From: Streptomyces asiaticus
GTDB lineage: Bacteria; Actinomycetota; Actinomycetes; Streptomycetales; Streptomycetaceae
Direction of reading: 5' to 3'
Length of the DNA stretch: 64,000 nt
Assembly: GCF_018138715.1 (NCBI RefSeq)
Contig: NZ_JAGSHX010000001.1
Coordinates: 62,001-126,000 of the forward strand
Positions 38,755 to 47,894 of the stretch are shown piece after piece; position 1 is the stretch's first letter; every line of letters begins with the position of its first letter. The position numbers and the translations under genes were made by a program. The notes beneath the pieces were generated by a model, which was not told the origin of the DNA, made no database searches, and was given only the letters and a program-made list of their open reading frames with translations.

Positions 38755-40143
38755 TCAGCGGCCGATCTCGACGTCCTCCAGCACACCGACGGCATCGGGC
38801 ACCAGAATCGCCGCCGAGTAGTAGGCGGAGACCAGATAGGACGTCACGGCCTGCTCGCTGATGCCCATGAACCGGACGTTCAGACTGGGCTCGTACTCGT
38901 CCGGGATACCGGTCTGATGCAGACCGATGACCCCCTGGCTCTCCTCCCCGGTGCGCATCGCCAGGATCGAGCTGGTGCCGGACTCGCTGATCGGGATCTT
39001 GTTGCAGGGCAGCAGCGGAACCCCGCGCCACGCCCGCACCGCGATCCCGGCCACCTCCACGCCCTGCGGATACAGACCACGGTTGCTGCACTCCCGCCCG
39101 AAGGCGGCGATGGTGCGCGGATGCGCCAGCAGATACTGGGTCTTGCGGCGCCGGGCCAGCAGCTCGTCGAGGTCGTCGGGGGTGGGCGGACCGCTGCGGG
39201 TGTGAATGCGCTGGGACAGATCGGCGTTGTGCAGCAGACCGAATTCCCGGTTGTTGACCAGCTCGTGCTCCTGGCGTTCGCGCAGGGCCTCGATGGTGAG
39301 GCGGAGCTGCTGCTCGACCTGGTTCATGGGCTCGTTGTAGAGGTCGGCGACGCGGGTGTGGACGCGCAGCACGGTCTGGGCCACGCTCAGCTCGTACTCC
39401 CGAGGCTCCAGTTCGTAGTCCACGAACGTGCCCGGCAGCGTCGGCTCGCCCGCGTGGCCGGACGCGATGGCGATATCGGCCTCACCGCGCCGGTTCTGAG
39501 CGGGCGCGGTCCGCTCGGCGAGCCCCTGGAGATGGTCGCGCAGCGCCGCGGAGCGGTCGGCGGCCTCCTGGACCACGCGGCGGGGGAGGGTGAGCACCGT
39601 GGTCCGGGTGATGGCCCGGGCGGTGAACTCCCAGGTGCGCTCCGGACCGGTCAGGACCGCGTCGCCGAAGTACTCCCCGTCGGCCAGCACCGCCAGCGTG
39701 CTGCCCTCGTCATACGCGCCGGGGGCGATCTGGCGGACCTTGCCATGGGCGATCAGGAACACCTGGTCGGCCGGGCGGCCCGCCTCCACCAGCACATCCC
39801 CCGGCGCGTACTCGCGCTGGACACAGCCGTCGGCCAGCGACTCCAGCACCGAGGTGACCCCGAAGCCGCGCAGCGTCGGCAGCTCGCCCAGCTCCGGCGG
39901 GATGACCCGCACCTGTGATCCGGTGGTGATGAACTCCACCCGCCCGTCCCCGACCGTGTAGGTCAGCCGGCGGTTCACCCGGTACGTACCGGCCGACACC
40001 TGGACCCAGGGGAGGACGCGCAGCAGCCACCGGGAGGAGATGGCCTGCATCTGCGGAACGGACTTGGTGGTGGTCGCCAGATTCCGTGCGGCGGCCGTGC
40101 CCAGACTCAGCGGCTGCTCACCGGACTCCACGGAGGTGGTCAT
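38755..40143 (-). CDS. Family 2B encapsulin shell protein (copy A)
   Basis: 462 residues. An N-terminal arm ([20 protein letters not shown], typical of the family) precedes a cyclic-nucleotide-binding-like domain at about 95-205 ([30 protein letters not shown]). The usual Arg-Ala phosphate-binding motif is not evident. The HK97-type shell fold lies at about 215-462 ([40 protein letters not shown]). Family 2B encapsulins self-assemble into icosahedral compartments that enclose enzymes such as terpene cyclases. A second shell gene lies 91 bases upstream on the same strand. Ligand binding and cargo are unknown. Confidence 0.9.
   Translation of the reverse strand: MTTSVESGEQPLSLGTAAARNLATTTKSVPQMQAISSRWLLRVLPWVQVSAGTYRVNRRLTYTVGDGRVEFITTGSQVRVIPPELGELPTLRGFGVTSVLESLADGCVQREYAPGDVLVEAGRPADQVFLIAHGKVRQIAPGAYDEGSTLAVLADGEYFGDAVLTGPERTWEFTARAITRTTVLTLPRRVVQEAADRSAALRDHLQGLAERTAPAQNRRGEADIAIASGHAGEPTLPGTFVDYELEPREYELSVAQTVLRVHTRVADLYNEPMNQVEQQLRLTIEALRERQEHELVNNREFGLLHNADLSQRIHTRSGPPTPDDLDELLARRRKTQYLLAHPRTIAAFGRECSNRGLYPQGVEVAGIAVRAWRGVPLLPCNKIPISESGTSSILAMRTGEESQGVIGLHQTGIPDEYEPSLNVRFMGISEQAVTSYLVSAYYSAAILVPDAVGVLEDVEIGR
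39260..39394. repeat. 135-nt tract identical between the two encapsulin genes (copy A)
   Basis: Bases 39260-39394 are identical at every position to 40743-40877, including third codon positions, whereas flanking parts of the paralogues differ at many sites. The tract encodes the start of the shell fold. Confidence 0.95.
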
Positions 40144-40234
40144 AAGTGCTCATCACCCATTTCGGTAGATCTTCGGGAAGGTATGCGAAGGCCACAGGCC
40201 CGGTCGGGTGGACGTCAGAGTCCGCCGGGCGGAT

Positions 40235-41647
40235 TCAGAGCCCGACTTCCACGTTCTCCAGAATTCCGAGCGCGTCCGGGACGAGCACGGCCGCGGAATA
40301 GTAGGCGCTGACGAGATACGAGATGATGGCCTGCTCGCTGATTCCCATGAAGCGCACCGAGAGGCTCGGCTGGTATTCGTCGGGAATTCCGGTGCGGTGC
40401 AGTCCGATGACCCCCTGGTTCTCCTCCCCGGTGCGCAGAACGAGAATCGAGCTCACCCCGCTCCCGGAGACCGGAATCTTGTTGCACGGCAGGATGGGCA
40501 CCCCTCGCCAGGCCGGCAGCGCGTGCCCGTTCACCTCCGTGGGCTGCGGGGAGATGCCACGGCTGTTGAACTGCCGGCCGATCGCCGCGATGGCGCGCGG
40601 ATGCGCCAGGATCAGCCCCGGGTCCTTCCAGACGGTGGCCAGCAGCGCGTCGAGGTCGTCGGGGGTGGGCGGACCGCTGCGGGTGTGAATGCGCTGGGAC
40701 AGGTCGGCGTTGTGCAGCAGGCCGATCTCGGGGTTGTTGATGAGCTCGTGCTCCTGGCGTTCGCGCAGGGCCTCGATGGTGAGGCGGAGCTGCTGCTCGA
40801 CCTGGTTCATGGGCTCGTTGTAGAGGTCGGCGACGCGGGTGTGGACGCGCAGCACGGTCTGGGCCACGCTCAGCTCGAACTCCCGAGGCGTCAGCTCGTA
40901 CTCCGCGAAGGTGCCCGGCAGGACCGGCTCGCCCGAGTGTCCCGAGGCCAGCGCGATGGCCGCCTCCCCATGCTCGTTCCGCTCGGTCTCCGGCGCCGAG
41001 CGCACCGCCTCCACATGCGCGCGCAGCTCCGGTGAGCGGTCCAGCTGCTCCTCGAACTCCTGCCGGGGCAGGGCCAGCACCGTGCAGGACGTCACGGCCT
41101 TCACGGTGACGCCCCAGGTGCCCGCCTCGGCGGCGGTCAGCTCCGGCTCCCCGATGTGGTCGCCACCGGCGGCCGAGCCGATCACCGAGGGTTCGTCGAA
41201 CGCGCCCTCGGTCAATTTGTCGACCTTGCCGTGGGCGATGAGGAGGAGCTCATCGGCCGGGCGCCCGGCCTCCACCAGCACATCGCCGGGCGCGAACTCC
41301 CGCTGGGCGAAGCGGTCCGCCAGGGCCTCGAGCACCGCGGTGTCCTCGAACCGGCGCAGCAGCGGCAACTCGCGCAGCTCGACCGGGATGACCCGCACCT
41401 GTGATCCGGTGGTGGTGAACTCCACCCGGCCGTCGCCGAGCGTATGGGACGCCCGGCGGTTCACCCGGTAGGAACCACCCGGAACCTGCACCCACGGCAG
41501 CATGCGCAGCAGCCACCGCGAGGTGAGGCCCTGCATTTGCGGAACGGATTTGGTCGTCGTCGCCAGATTCCGCGCGGCCGCCGTGCCGAGGCTCAACTGT
41601 GGCTGCGAAATGTCGGTACCGGAACCCGGTTCAACGGACGTCGTCAT
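40235..41647 (-). CDS. Family 2B encapsulin shell protein (copy B)
   Basis: 470 residues with the same architecture as copy A: N-terminal arm, cyclic-nucleotide-binding-like domain at about 100-215 ([20 protein letters not shown]), and shell domain to the end ([20 protein letters not shown]). It is about eight residues longer, mostly at the N-terminus ([16 protein letters not shown]). Copies A and B are strongly similar in the shell and less so in the nucleotide-binding domain. Paired shells that co-assemble are known for Streptomyces family 2B compartments. It is first in the two-gene unit and is preceded by an AT-richer upstream region. The ATG at 41647 is the family start. Confidence 0.9.
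   Translation of the reverse strand: MTTSVEPGSGTDISQPQLSLGTAAARNLATTTKSVPQMQGLTSRWLLRMLPWVQVPGGSYRVNRRASHTLGDGRVEFTTTGSQVRVIPVELRELPLLRRFEDTAVLEALADRFAQREFAPGDVLVEAGRPADELLLIAHGKVDKLTEGAFDEPSVIGSAAGGDHIGEPELTAAEAGTWGVTVKAVTSCTVLALPRQEFEEQLDRSPELRAHVEAVRSAPETERNEHGEAAIALASGHSGEPVLPGTFAEYELTPREFELSVAQTVLRVHTRVADLYNEPMNQVEQQLRLTIEALRERQEHELINNPEIGLLHNADLSQRIHTRSGPPTPDDLDALLATVWKDPGLILAHPRAIAAIGRQFNSRGISPQPTEVNGHALPAWRGVPILPCNKIPVSGSGVSSILVLRTGEENQGVIGLHRTGIPDEYQPSLSVRFMGISEQAIISYLVSAYYSAAVLVPDALGILENVEVGL
40743..40877. repeat. 135-nt tract identical between the two encapsulin genes (copy B)
   Basis: Partner of the tract at 39260-39394, in direct orientation about 1.48 kb apart. Recombination between the two would fuse the shells into one gene and delete the rest. 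Confidence 0.95.
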
Positions 41648-42040
41648 CGTGAATGCTCACCCATCCCTGTACGGACCTTGAAGAAAAATTCCGCTCGAGC
41701 AACTGCCAAGCTATCAGCGGACTTTGGGCTTTTGCATTCACTCAAAAGAGTGCCCGAGTGAGGGTTATGGCGGCCGCTGCCGACGGGTAAACATTCCGAA
41801 TGCGTCGTGGGTCGACGGCCCCGCGCTCCCGCCCGTTCACCCGGCGCGCGTATCCGCCCCGCGCCCCCCACGGGCACCGCCGCAACCGCCCCGGCACCTC
41901 GGGAACGGCGAGGAAATGGCCGGGGACCACCCGTGGAACTCTTCGCTCAGTACTGCCCTTTGGGCATACGTCCGCCCGATACTCACTGGCGTCGATGCTG
42001 CGTATCCGGCACCCCGCCGGGACGAGAGCCGGGAGGCCCC
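41648..42040. other. Divergent intergenic region between encapsulin B and the AIM6-like gene
   Basis: No credible gene. The first 130 bases are AT-richer than the surroundings and probably hold the encapsulin promoter. They contain an inverted repeat CACTC-AAAA-GAGTG at 41739-41752, a candidate operator. The remainder is GC-rich and ends in GGGAGG before the ATG at 42041. Confidence 0.5.
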
Positions 42041-42958
42041 ATGGACCGCCGTACACGCCGTGCCTTTGTCGTCACCCTCGGAGCCGCTCTGGCGGGCGGC
42101 GCGGCCGCGCCCGCGTTCGCGGGCACGTCCGCCTCGTCCGGCGGCACCGCCGTCGCGACGGACAACTCGAAGGACGGCTCGAGAGACCGCGCCAAGGGCA
42201 AGCGGCCGCTGGCCAGAGCCCACGCCCACAACGACTACGAGCACCCGCGTCCGCTCCTCGACGCGCTCTCCCACGGCTTCGGCAGTGTGGAGGCCGACAT
42301 CTGGCTGGTCGACGGCCAGCTGCTGGTCGCGCACGACGCCACGGACCTCGACCCCACCCGCACCCTGGAGTCGCTCTACCTCGACCCGCTGGCCCGGCGG
42401 GTGAAGGCCAACGGCGGCCGGGTCTACGGCGGTTACGACCTGTCGCTGCAACTGCTGATCGACCTCAAGACCGCCGGGGAGCCCACCTACCTGGAGCTGG
42501 CCAAGCGGCTGCGCCGCTACGGCCACCTGTTCAGCGCCGCCTACGGCGGGGTCGGCGGCCGGGTGCGCCGCGGCGCGGTGACCGCCGTCATCTCCGGCGA
42601 CCGCGGGGCACGCGCCCCCATGGAGGCCGAGAAGGTCCGCCACGCGTTCTACGACGGACGGCTGGAGGACCTCGGCTCGGGCGTGCCCGCCTCCTTCATC
42701 CCGCTGATCAGCACCGACTGGACCAAGACCTTCACCTGGACGGGAGCCGGTCCGATACCGGCGGCGGAGCGCGAGACGCTGCGCCGCCTCGTCGCCTCCG
42801 CGCACGACGCCCGGCAGACCGTGCGCTTCTGGGCCACCCCGGACGTGGCGGGTCCGGAGCGCGACGCCCTGTGGCGTGAGCTCCTGGCCGCCGACGTGGA
42901 CTACCTCAACACCGACGACCTGGCGGGCCTGGAGGCGTTCCTGCGCGGCGCCCACTGA
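42041..42958 (+). CDS. Tat-exported PI-PLC/GDPD-like phosphodiesterase (AIM6 family)
   Basis: 305 residues. A twin-arginine signal (TRRAFVVTLGAALAGGAAAP, then AFA) is followed by ARAHAHNDYEHPRPLLDALS and EADIWLVDGQLLVAHDATDL. This His-Asn-Asp-Tyr and Glu-Asp pattern marks the AIM6-like branch of the phosphatidylinositol phospholipase C/glycerophosphodiesterase TIM barrels. It should act outside the membrane on a phosphodiester, but the substrate is unknown. The ATG at 42041 has GGGAGG four bases upstream. Because it is exported it is not an encapsulin cargo candidate. Confidence 0.82.
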   Translation: MDRRTRRAFVVTLGAALAGGAAAPAFAGTSASSGGTAVATDNSKDGSRDRAKGKRPLARAHAHNDYEHPRPLLDALSHGFGSVEADIWLVDGQLLVAHDATDLDPTRTLESLYLDPLARRVKANGGRVYGGYDLSLQLLIDLKTAGEPTYLELAKRLRRYGHLFSAAYGGVGGRVRRGAVTAVISGDRGARAPMEAEKVRHAFYDGRLEDLGSGVPASFIPLISTDWTKTFTWTGAGPIPAAERETLRRLVASAHDARQTVRFWATPDVAGPERDALWRELLAADVDYLNTDDLAGLEAFLRGAH

Positions 42959-43113
42959 CGCGCCGTACGGCTCCCGGCGGCCACCGGCGGAACACGCGGT
43001 GACGCGACGGGTTCCCGGGCGGACCCGGCGGACCCGCGGAAGATGCCGTGGCGGCGATGTCCCCGCACGTTCAGCTCCCGACTTCCGCGCATGTCACCAA
43101 CCTGGCTGGTGAA

Positions 43114-43144
43114 AAGGGGTGCCCCTGATCGAGGAGCACCCCTT
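43114..43144. terminator. Hairpin between the phosphodiesterase gene and the dxs remnant
   Basis: Perfect 9-bp stem AAGGGGTGC / GCACCCCTT (43114-43122, 43136-43144) with a 13-base loop in the convergent intergenic region. It could end transcription from either side. Confidence 0.5.
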
Positions 43145-43188
43145 CCGCAGGAAAACCTGTCTCATTTCCGCAGGAAAACCTGTCTCAT
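43143..43188. repeat. 23-bp perfect tandem repeat, two copies
   Basis: TTCCGCAGGAAAACCTGTCT plus CAT occurs at 43143-43165 and again at 43166-43188 with no gap. It is AT-richer than its surroundings and lies at the 3' border of the decayed dxs gene, partly overlapping the hairpin stem. Confidence 0.95.
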
Positions 43189-43339
43189 CTTGAGCAGGCT
43201 GTGTCACCTCGTTGAACGGCGTGCGTGGCCCAGGTTGCGACCGACCCGACGTAGGAACGCGCGGGTGTCGCACCTGACGTGGTCCGTGACGAGGACTCCG
43301 CTCCGTCGCGGCGGCGTACGATGCCCGGTGGCCGCTTCC

Positions 43340-44752
43340 TCAGGCGTTGTCGGCGATCGGCACGAGGTTGCTCGGGGTCCCCCCGCCCCGGCGAAAGCCC
43401 CCGTTCTTGCCCGGGCCGAGGTCCACGGCGCCGTAGACGGCCTTGTGCAGGGCATCCTCGGCGAGTCCCAGTTCCGCGAGGAGTTCACCACGCGACCCGT
43501 GGTCGAGGAACTGCTGGGGAATCCCGATGACGTCGACCGGAACGGAGACGCGGGCATCGCGCAGTGCCTGCGTCACGGCTGTCCCCACACCCCCATGCGT
43601 CCACTGTCCTCCACGGTGACGATATGACGATATCCACGGGCCAGCCGGATGAGTCCCTCGGGAACCGGCTTGACCCACCGTGGGTCGATGACCGTGGCGC
43701 CGACACCGTCGTCGGCGAGCCGGTGCGCTACTCGTACGCACGGGCCTGCCATGGCGCCCACACCGACGATCAGTACGGCGCGCTGCTCGGATTCGTACAG
43801 CACGTCGACGCCGTGCCTGCGTTCGAGGGCGGGCACGGCGGGCTCGACCGCGCCTTCGGGGAAGCGCAGGGCTGTCGGCGCGTCCGTGACGTCGACGGCC
43901 TCGCGGAGTTCCTCACGAAGGGTGTCGGCGTCCCGGGGGACGGTCACGCGCAGGTGGGGAACCACGTTGAGGAGGGACAGGTCCCACATGCCGTTGTGGC
44001 TGGCACCATCACTGCCCGTGATGCCGGCGCGGTCCAGTACGAACGTCACGCCGCACCGGTGCAGGGCGACGTCCATGAGGAGCTGGTCGAAGGCCCGGTT
44101 CAGAAAGGTGGAGTACACGGCGACGACGGGATGCAGACCGGCCATCGCCATGCCGGCCGCCGAGGTCACCGCGTGCTGTTCCGCGATGCCGACGTCGAAG
44201 AACCGGTCCGGGTGGCGTGTGCCGAACTCACCCAGTCCGACCGGACCTTGCATGGCCGCCGTGATGGCGGTGACACTCGGGTTCTCCGCACCGATCTCGG
44301 CGATTTCCGCGGAGAAGACGGACGTCCAGCTCTGGGAACCGTCCGACGCCGCACAGCGCGTACGCCTTGGACAACCCGTCGGCGTAGGCGAGCGCCGTGG
44401 AGGCATGAGAGTTCTCGACCAGGTCGTGTGCGGACTCCGCTCGTGACGGATAGCCCGAGAGGTCGCCCTTCGTGCGGAGCGTGGCGAACATGTCCCGGCG
44501 CCCCGTGACGATCTTGTGGACATAGGACTGGTGCCCGGTGTCCCAGACGATGGAATCCTTGGGAGAATCGAAGACCCGGTGCAGTGCCAGTGTCAGTTCT
44601 ACTACGCCGAGATTGGGACCCAGGTGACCGCCGGTCTGTGAGACCTGCTCGATGAGAAAGGTGCGTATTTCCGAGGCACGGCGTTCCAACTCCCCTTCGG
44701 ACAGATTGTGCAGGTCTTCCGGGGAGCTGATCTCGTTGAGCAGTTGCACCAT
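43340..44752 (-). pseudogene. dxs: Decayed 1-deoxy-D-xylulose-5-phosphate synthase
   Basis: Three pieces of DXS in different frames. The N-terminus from ATG 44752 reads normally ([39 protein letters not shown]). Near 44350 it jumps to [20 protein letters not shown] in another frame, skipping roughly 190 residues that include the thiamine-diphosphate GDG motif. That piece continues ([20 protein letters not shown]) to about 43600. There a one-base slip at a C run moves it to the frame encoding [18 protein letters not shown] and [16 protein letters not shown], ending at 43340. The total is about 1.4 kb against about 1.9 kb for an intact gene. It cannot make active enzyme. It lies 32 bases after the IMPase frame with a GAAAGGGA ribosome site, so the two were an operon. 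Confidence 0.85.
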
Positions 44753-44784
44753 GGGATTCCCTTTCTGCACCGTTTCCCGGGAGT

Positions 44785-45596
44785 TCACAGGTTGATGAGG
44801 GCGTGCTTCAGCCCCGCGACGACTTCGGGAGATCCCGCGAGGAAGGCGTCGATCTGCCCGGCCCGAATGGTTTCGCACTGGCCTCCGGCGGCCTTCACCA
44901 GAGCGATACCGGCTGCGATGTCCCAGATGCTGAGATTGATTCCGACGTAGCCGTCGAGCGAGCCGTCGGCCACCGAGAAGAGGTCGCAGGCGGCGGATCC
45001 CACCCAGCGCCAGTCCTGGACCTGGGCGACCAGGGCCGGCACGATCTGCCGCAGGGTGAACGCCCGTGCGGTGGCGTCGTGGCAGAGGCCGACCGCGACC
45101 AGGGCCTCGTTCACCCGGACCGAGGAGACCGACATCTGGTGTCCGGCGCTGGAGAAGACCCGGTCTCCTTCCGCCGCGGCCCAGTCGCCGTGAGCAGGCC
45201 GAACCACGGCACCCGCGAAGATCCCGTCGCGTGACTCGAGCCCGACCGAGACGGCGAAGTCGCGTCGCCCGTGCACGAAGTTCGTGGTCCCGTCGATCGG
45301 GTCGATCACCCACCGCAACCCAGAGGTCCCCTCCCGCGATCCGGTCTCCTCGGCGAGGATCCCGTCGCTCGGGCTTCGGTTCGAGAGGTGGCTGATGATC
45401 GCGCGCTCCGCTTCCTTGTCGGCGCGCGTCACGAGGTCGTAGCGGGCTCCCTTGCTTGTCACCGACTGGAGGAATTCCGCCGCGTGCTCATCAATGGACC
45501 TTGGCGCCTTCCTCGGCCGCCTCCAGTGCCAGGGCCGCGTACGGTAAGTCCACGCTCCCCCGCGCAGAAGTGACCAGCGTTTTGTTTTCTCGCATC
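44785..45596 (-). pseudogene. Inositol monophosphatase-family gene with an N-terminal frameshift
   Basis: From ATG 45596 the first 33 codons read MRENKTLVTSARGSVDLPYA then ALALEAAEEGAKV, the normal IMPase N-terminus. One extra base near 45495 puts TGA TGA in frame. Skipping it restores [20 protein letters not shown] and the rest to the stop at 44785. The body has the metal motifs [20 protein letters not shown] and [17 protein letters not shown]. Restart at the GTG at 45462 would give 225 residues lacking the first helix. Codon 17 is TTA (45548-45546), the rare bldA-read Leu codon. A sequencing error is possible, but the neighbouring dxs is clearly decayed too. Confidence 0.75.
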
Positions 45597-46057
45597 AATA
45601 CCCCCGGAATCGGCGTGTGACCGAATGATTCCTTTCCGGGGCCATCCTTGCTCGCGGAATGATCGCGCACAGCTACTCCGGGTTACGTCACCGTAAAACT
45701 GCCGTGATTGTCTCGATCTGTTTTCCCGGCTCGCGAGCACTCCCGGCGTGACGATTGAGCTTGCCAGGGGATGGTGGACGTTGCCCCGGGTCGCGCGCCG
45801 GCGGGTTCACGCCCGGTGCATGGAATTTTGCCTCATATGTTCTGGTGCCGATCGGCCATCGAGTTTTCTGGTGTCACTGCGGTGATTTCACGTCTGGATG
45901 CCGATGGGGTTGCACGCCTTTGCCTCTCGCCATGGCAGGCGGTGCTGTCGCCTGGCCGGGGGTCTCCGCGCGGGTCGAAGCGGCAGCGGTGCCCTGAGCA
46001 GGCGCGGCCCTGAAAAACCGTTCGCGGTCCGCCGGGCCCGCCGCCATCCTGGGCCGC
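45597..46057. other. Non-coding region upstream of the IMPase remnant and the GNAT gene
   Basis: No supported gene in 461 bases. Base composition is less GC-rich than the flanks between 45580 and 45900. It contains an inverted repeat TTACG-TCAC-CGTAA at 45683-45696, about 90 bases before the IMPase ATG, and presumably the promoters of the old operon (-) and the GNAT gene (+). Confidence 0.5.
45683..45696. promoter_or_regulatory. Small inverted repeat, possible operator of the decayed IMPase-dxs operon
   Basis: Perfect 5-bp arms TTACG / CGTAA with a 4-base centre, 87 bases upstream of the IMPase start. Short, so weak evidence alone. Confidence 0.3.
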
Positions 46058-46546
46058 ATGATGATCAGGACCGCCACCGCTGAGGACTGGCCCGCCGTGT
46101 GGGCCTTCCTGCGCCGCATCGTCGCCGCGGGGGAGACCTACACCTACCCCCGCGACCTGGACGAGGGCAGGGCCCGCGAGATCTGGATGCTGGAGCCCCC
46201 GGGCCGTACCGTCGTCGCCACCGACCCCGACGGCACGGTCCTCGGCTCGGCCAAGATGAACCCCAACCACATGGGGCCCGCCGCGCATATCGCGGGGGCC
46301 AGTTTCATGGTGGCCCCCGAGCACGGCGGACGCGGTGTGGGCCGCGCCCTGGGCGAGCATGTCCTGGACTGGGCGCGCGCCGAGGGCTACCAGGCGATGC
46401 AGTTCAACGCCGTGGTGGAGAGCAACACCCGGGCGGTGGCGCTGTGGCGCTCACTCGGCTTCCAGGTCATCGGCACCGTCCCCAGGGCGTTCGCCCACCC
46501 CACGAACGGCTATGTGGGGTTGCACATCATGCATCGCTTCCTCTGA
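46058..46546 (+). CDS. GNAT-family N-acetyltransferase
   Basis: 162 residues. The acetyl-CoA-binding motif A is MVAPEHGGRGVGRALGEHVL, preceded by the beta4 strand GPAAHIAGASF and followed by NAVVESNTRAVALWRSLGFQ (motif B). It is complete and of normal length. The acceptor is unknown, though the shape recalls acetyltransferases acting on small amines or antibiotics such as phosphinothricin. The last 20 bases overlap the 3' end of the opposing ROK regulator gene. Confidence 0.85.
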   Translation: MMIRTATAEDWPAVWAFLRRIVAAGETYTYPRDLDEGRAREIWMLEPPGRTVVATDPDGTVLGSAKMNPNHMGPAAHIAGASFMVAPEHGGRGVGRALGEHVLDWARAEGYQAMQFNAVVESNTRAVALWRSLGFQVIGTVPRAFAHPTNGYVGLHIMHRFL

Positions 46547-47825
46547 TCCCGGTCGGCGCACCGGCCCCGGCGGGGTCCCGGAACCCCGCCGGATCGTCGA
46601 GGACCGCCTGCACCACCGAGCTGGCCGCGCCCAGCAGCGGACCGTCCGGGCCGAGCCGGGAGACGGTCACCGCCCCGCTGCCCGGACGGGCCGGGTCGGT
46701 GAGCCGCCGGCCCAACTCCCGCTCCAGGGCGGGCAGCAGCCAGGGCGCCAGCGGCGTCAGCGCGCCGCCGAGCACCACCTTCTCCGGGTCCAGGAGGTTC
46801 ACCGCGCCCGCGAGGGCGATCCCGAGCGCCGAGCCCGCACCGCGCAGCGCGCGCCGCGCCCGCTGGTCCCCGCTCGCCGCCCGCACGGCCAGTACGGCGA
46901 TACGGCCGCCGGGGCCCGGGTGCTGGGCCGTGGCCTCCTCCGAGGTCAGGCCGCTCGCCCGCAGCACCGCCTCCTCGCCCGCGTACTGCTCCAGACAGCC
47001 GCGCCCGCCGCAGGCGCACTCGGGCCCCTCGGGACGCACCGGCACATGGCCCAGCTCGCCCGCGAAACCGTGGGTGCCGCGCAGCAGTTGCCCGTCGAGC
47101 ACGACTGCGGCGCCGATGCCGATCTCGGCCGAGACATGGACGAAGTCCCGGGGCGCCGGGTCGTGGCCGCCCCGCCACAGCTCGGCGAGCGCGCCCAGAT
47201 TCGCCTCGTTGTCCACGGTCACCGGCAGACCGGGCAGCGCCGCGCGCAGCTCGGGGCCGATGTCCACCCCCTCCCAGCCCAGATTGGGGGCGCGGACGAC
47301 CAGCGACGAGTCCCGCGCCACCAGGCCGGGCACCGCCACCGCGAGCCCCACCGGTCGCAGCCCGCCCAGCTCCGCCTCCGCCGCGACCTGCCGGACCAGG
47401 CCGGCGAGCTGGGTGAGCACCGGGGCCGGTGAGCGGTCGCGGTTCGCCGACGCGAGCTCGGTACGGGCGCGTATCCGCCCGGCGAGGTCCACCGCGCACA
47501 CCGCGAGATGGTCCACCCCGATCTCCGCGCCCAGCCCGGCCGGACCGCGCTCGTTGAGCTGGAGGGCGCTGCCGGGGCGGCCGACCGTGCCGGGCCGGGA
47601 GGGGCCCAGCTCGACCAGCAGCCCGTCCCGGATCAGCTCGTCGACGAGCGTGGAGACGGCGGCCCGGGTGAGCCCCACCCGCGCCGCCACCGCGGCACGG
47701 GACAGCGGGCCGTGGGCGGCCACGGCGTGCAGCACGAGGGAGAGATTGCGCCGGCGCATCGCCTGCTGGGTGTTGGGCAGTGGCGCTGCCACCTGAATCC
47801 GTCTCCTCTCGGCCGATCCGCTCAT
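46527..47825 (-). CDS. ROK-family transcriptional regulator (XylR-like)
   Basis: 432 residues. The N-terminal winged helix is at about 22-82 (HGPLSRAAVAARVGLTRAAV). The sugar-binding ROK domain follows, with GVDHLAVCAVDLAGRIRART, VDNEANLGALAEL, and the zinc motif CACGGRGCLEQYAGE. Its position directly downstream of xylB and its family make it the probable xylose-responsive repressor of xylA/xylB. The ATG at 47825 lacks a strong ribosome site. A GTG at 47846 would add seven residues. It overlaps the convergent GNAT gene by 20 bases. Confidence 0.85.
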   Translation of the reverse strand: MSGSAERRRIQVAAPLPNTQQAMRRRNLSLVLHAVAAHGPLSRAAVAARVGLTRAAVSTLVDELIRDGLLVELGPSRPGTVGRPGSALQLNERGPAGLGAEIGVDHLAVCAVDLAGRIRARTELASANRDRSPAPVLTQLAGLVRQVAAEAELGGLRPVGLAVAVPGLVARDSSLVVRAPNLGWEGVDIGPELRAALPGLPVTVDNEANLGALAELWRGGHDPAPRDFVHVSAEIGIGAAVVLDGQLLRGTHGFAGELGHVPVRPEGPECACGGRGCLEQYAGEEAVLRASGLTSEEATAQHPGPGGRIAVLAVRAASGDQRARRALRGAGSALGIALAGAVNLLDPEKVVLGGALTPLAPWLLPALERELGRRLTDPARPGSGAVTVSRLGPDGPLLGAASSVVQAVLDDPAGFRDPAGAGAPTGIRGSDA

Positions 47826-47894
47826 TGTGCCGGGCCGGTACGACACCGGGGCCGCCCGGCCGCCGCCGCGTGGCGCTCACGCGTGGGGCGGCGT

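Noticed and set aside
45755..46013. Two overlapping 80-codon ORFs before the GNAT gene
   Set aside because: No ribosome site, no similarity, and codon usage lacks the third-position bias of real genes here.
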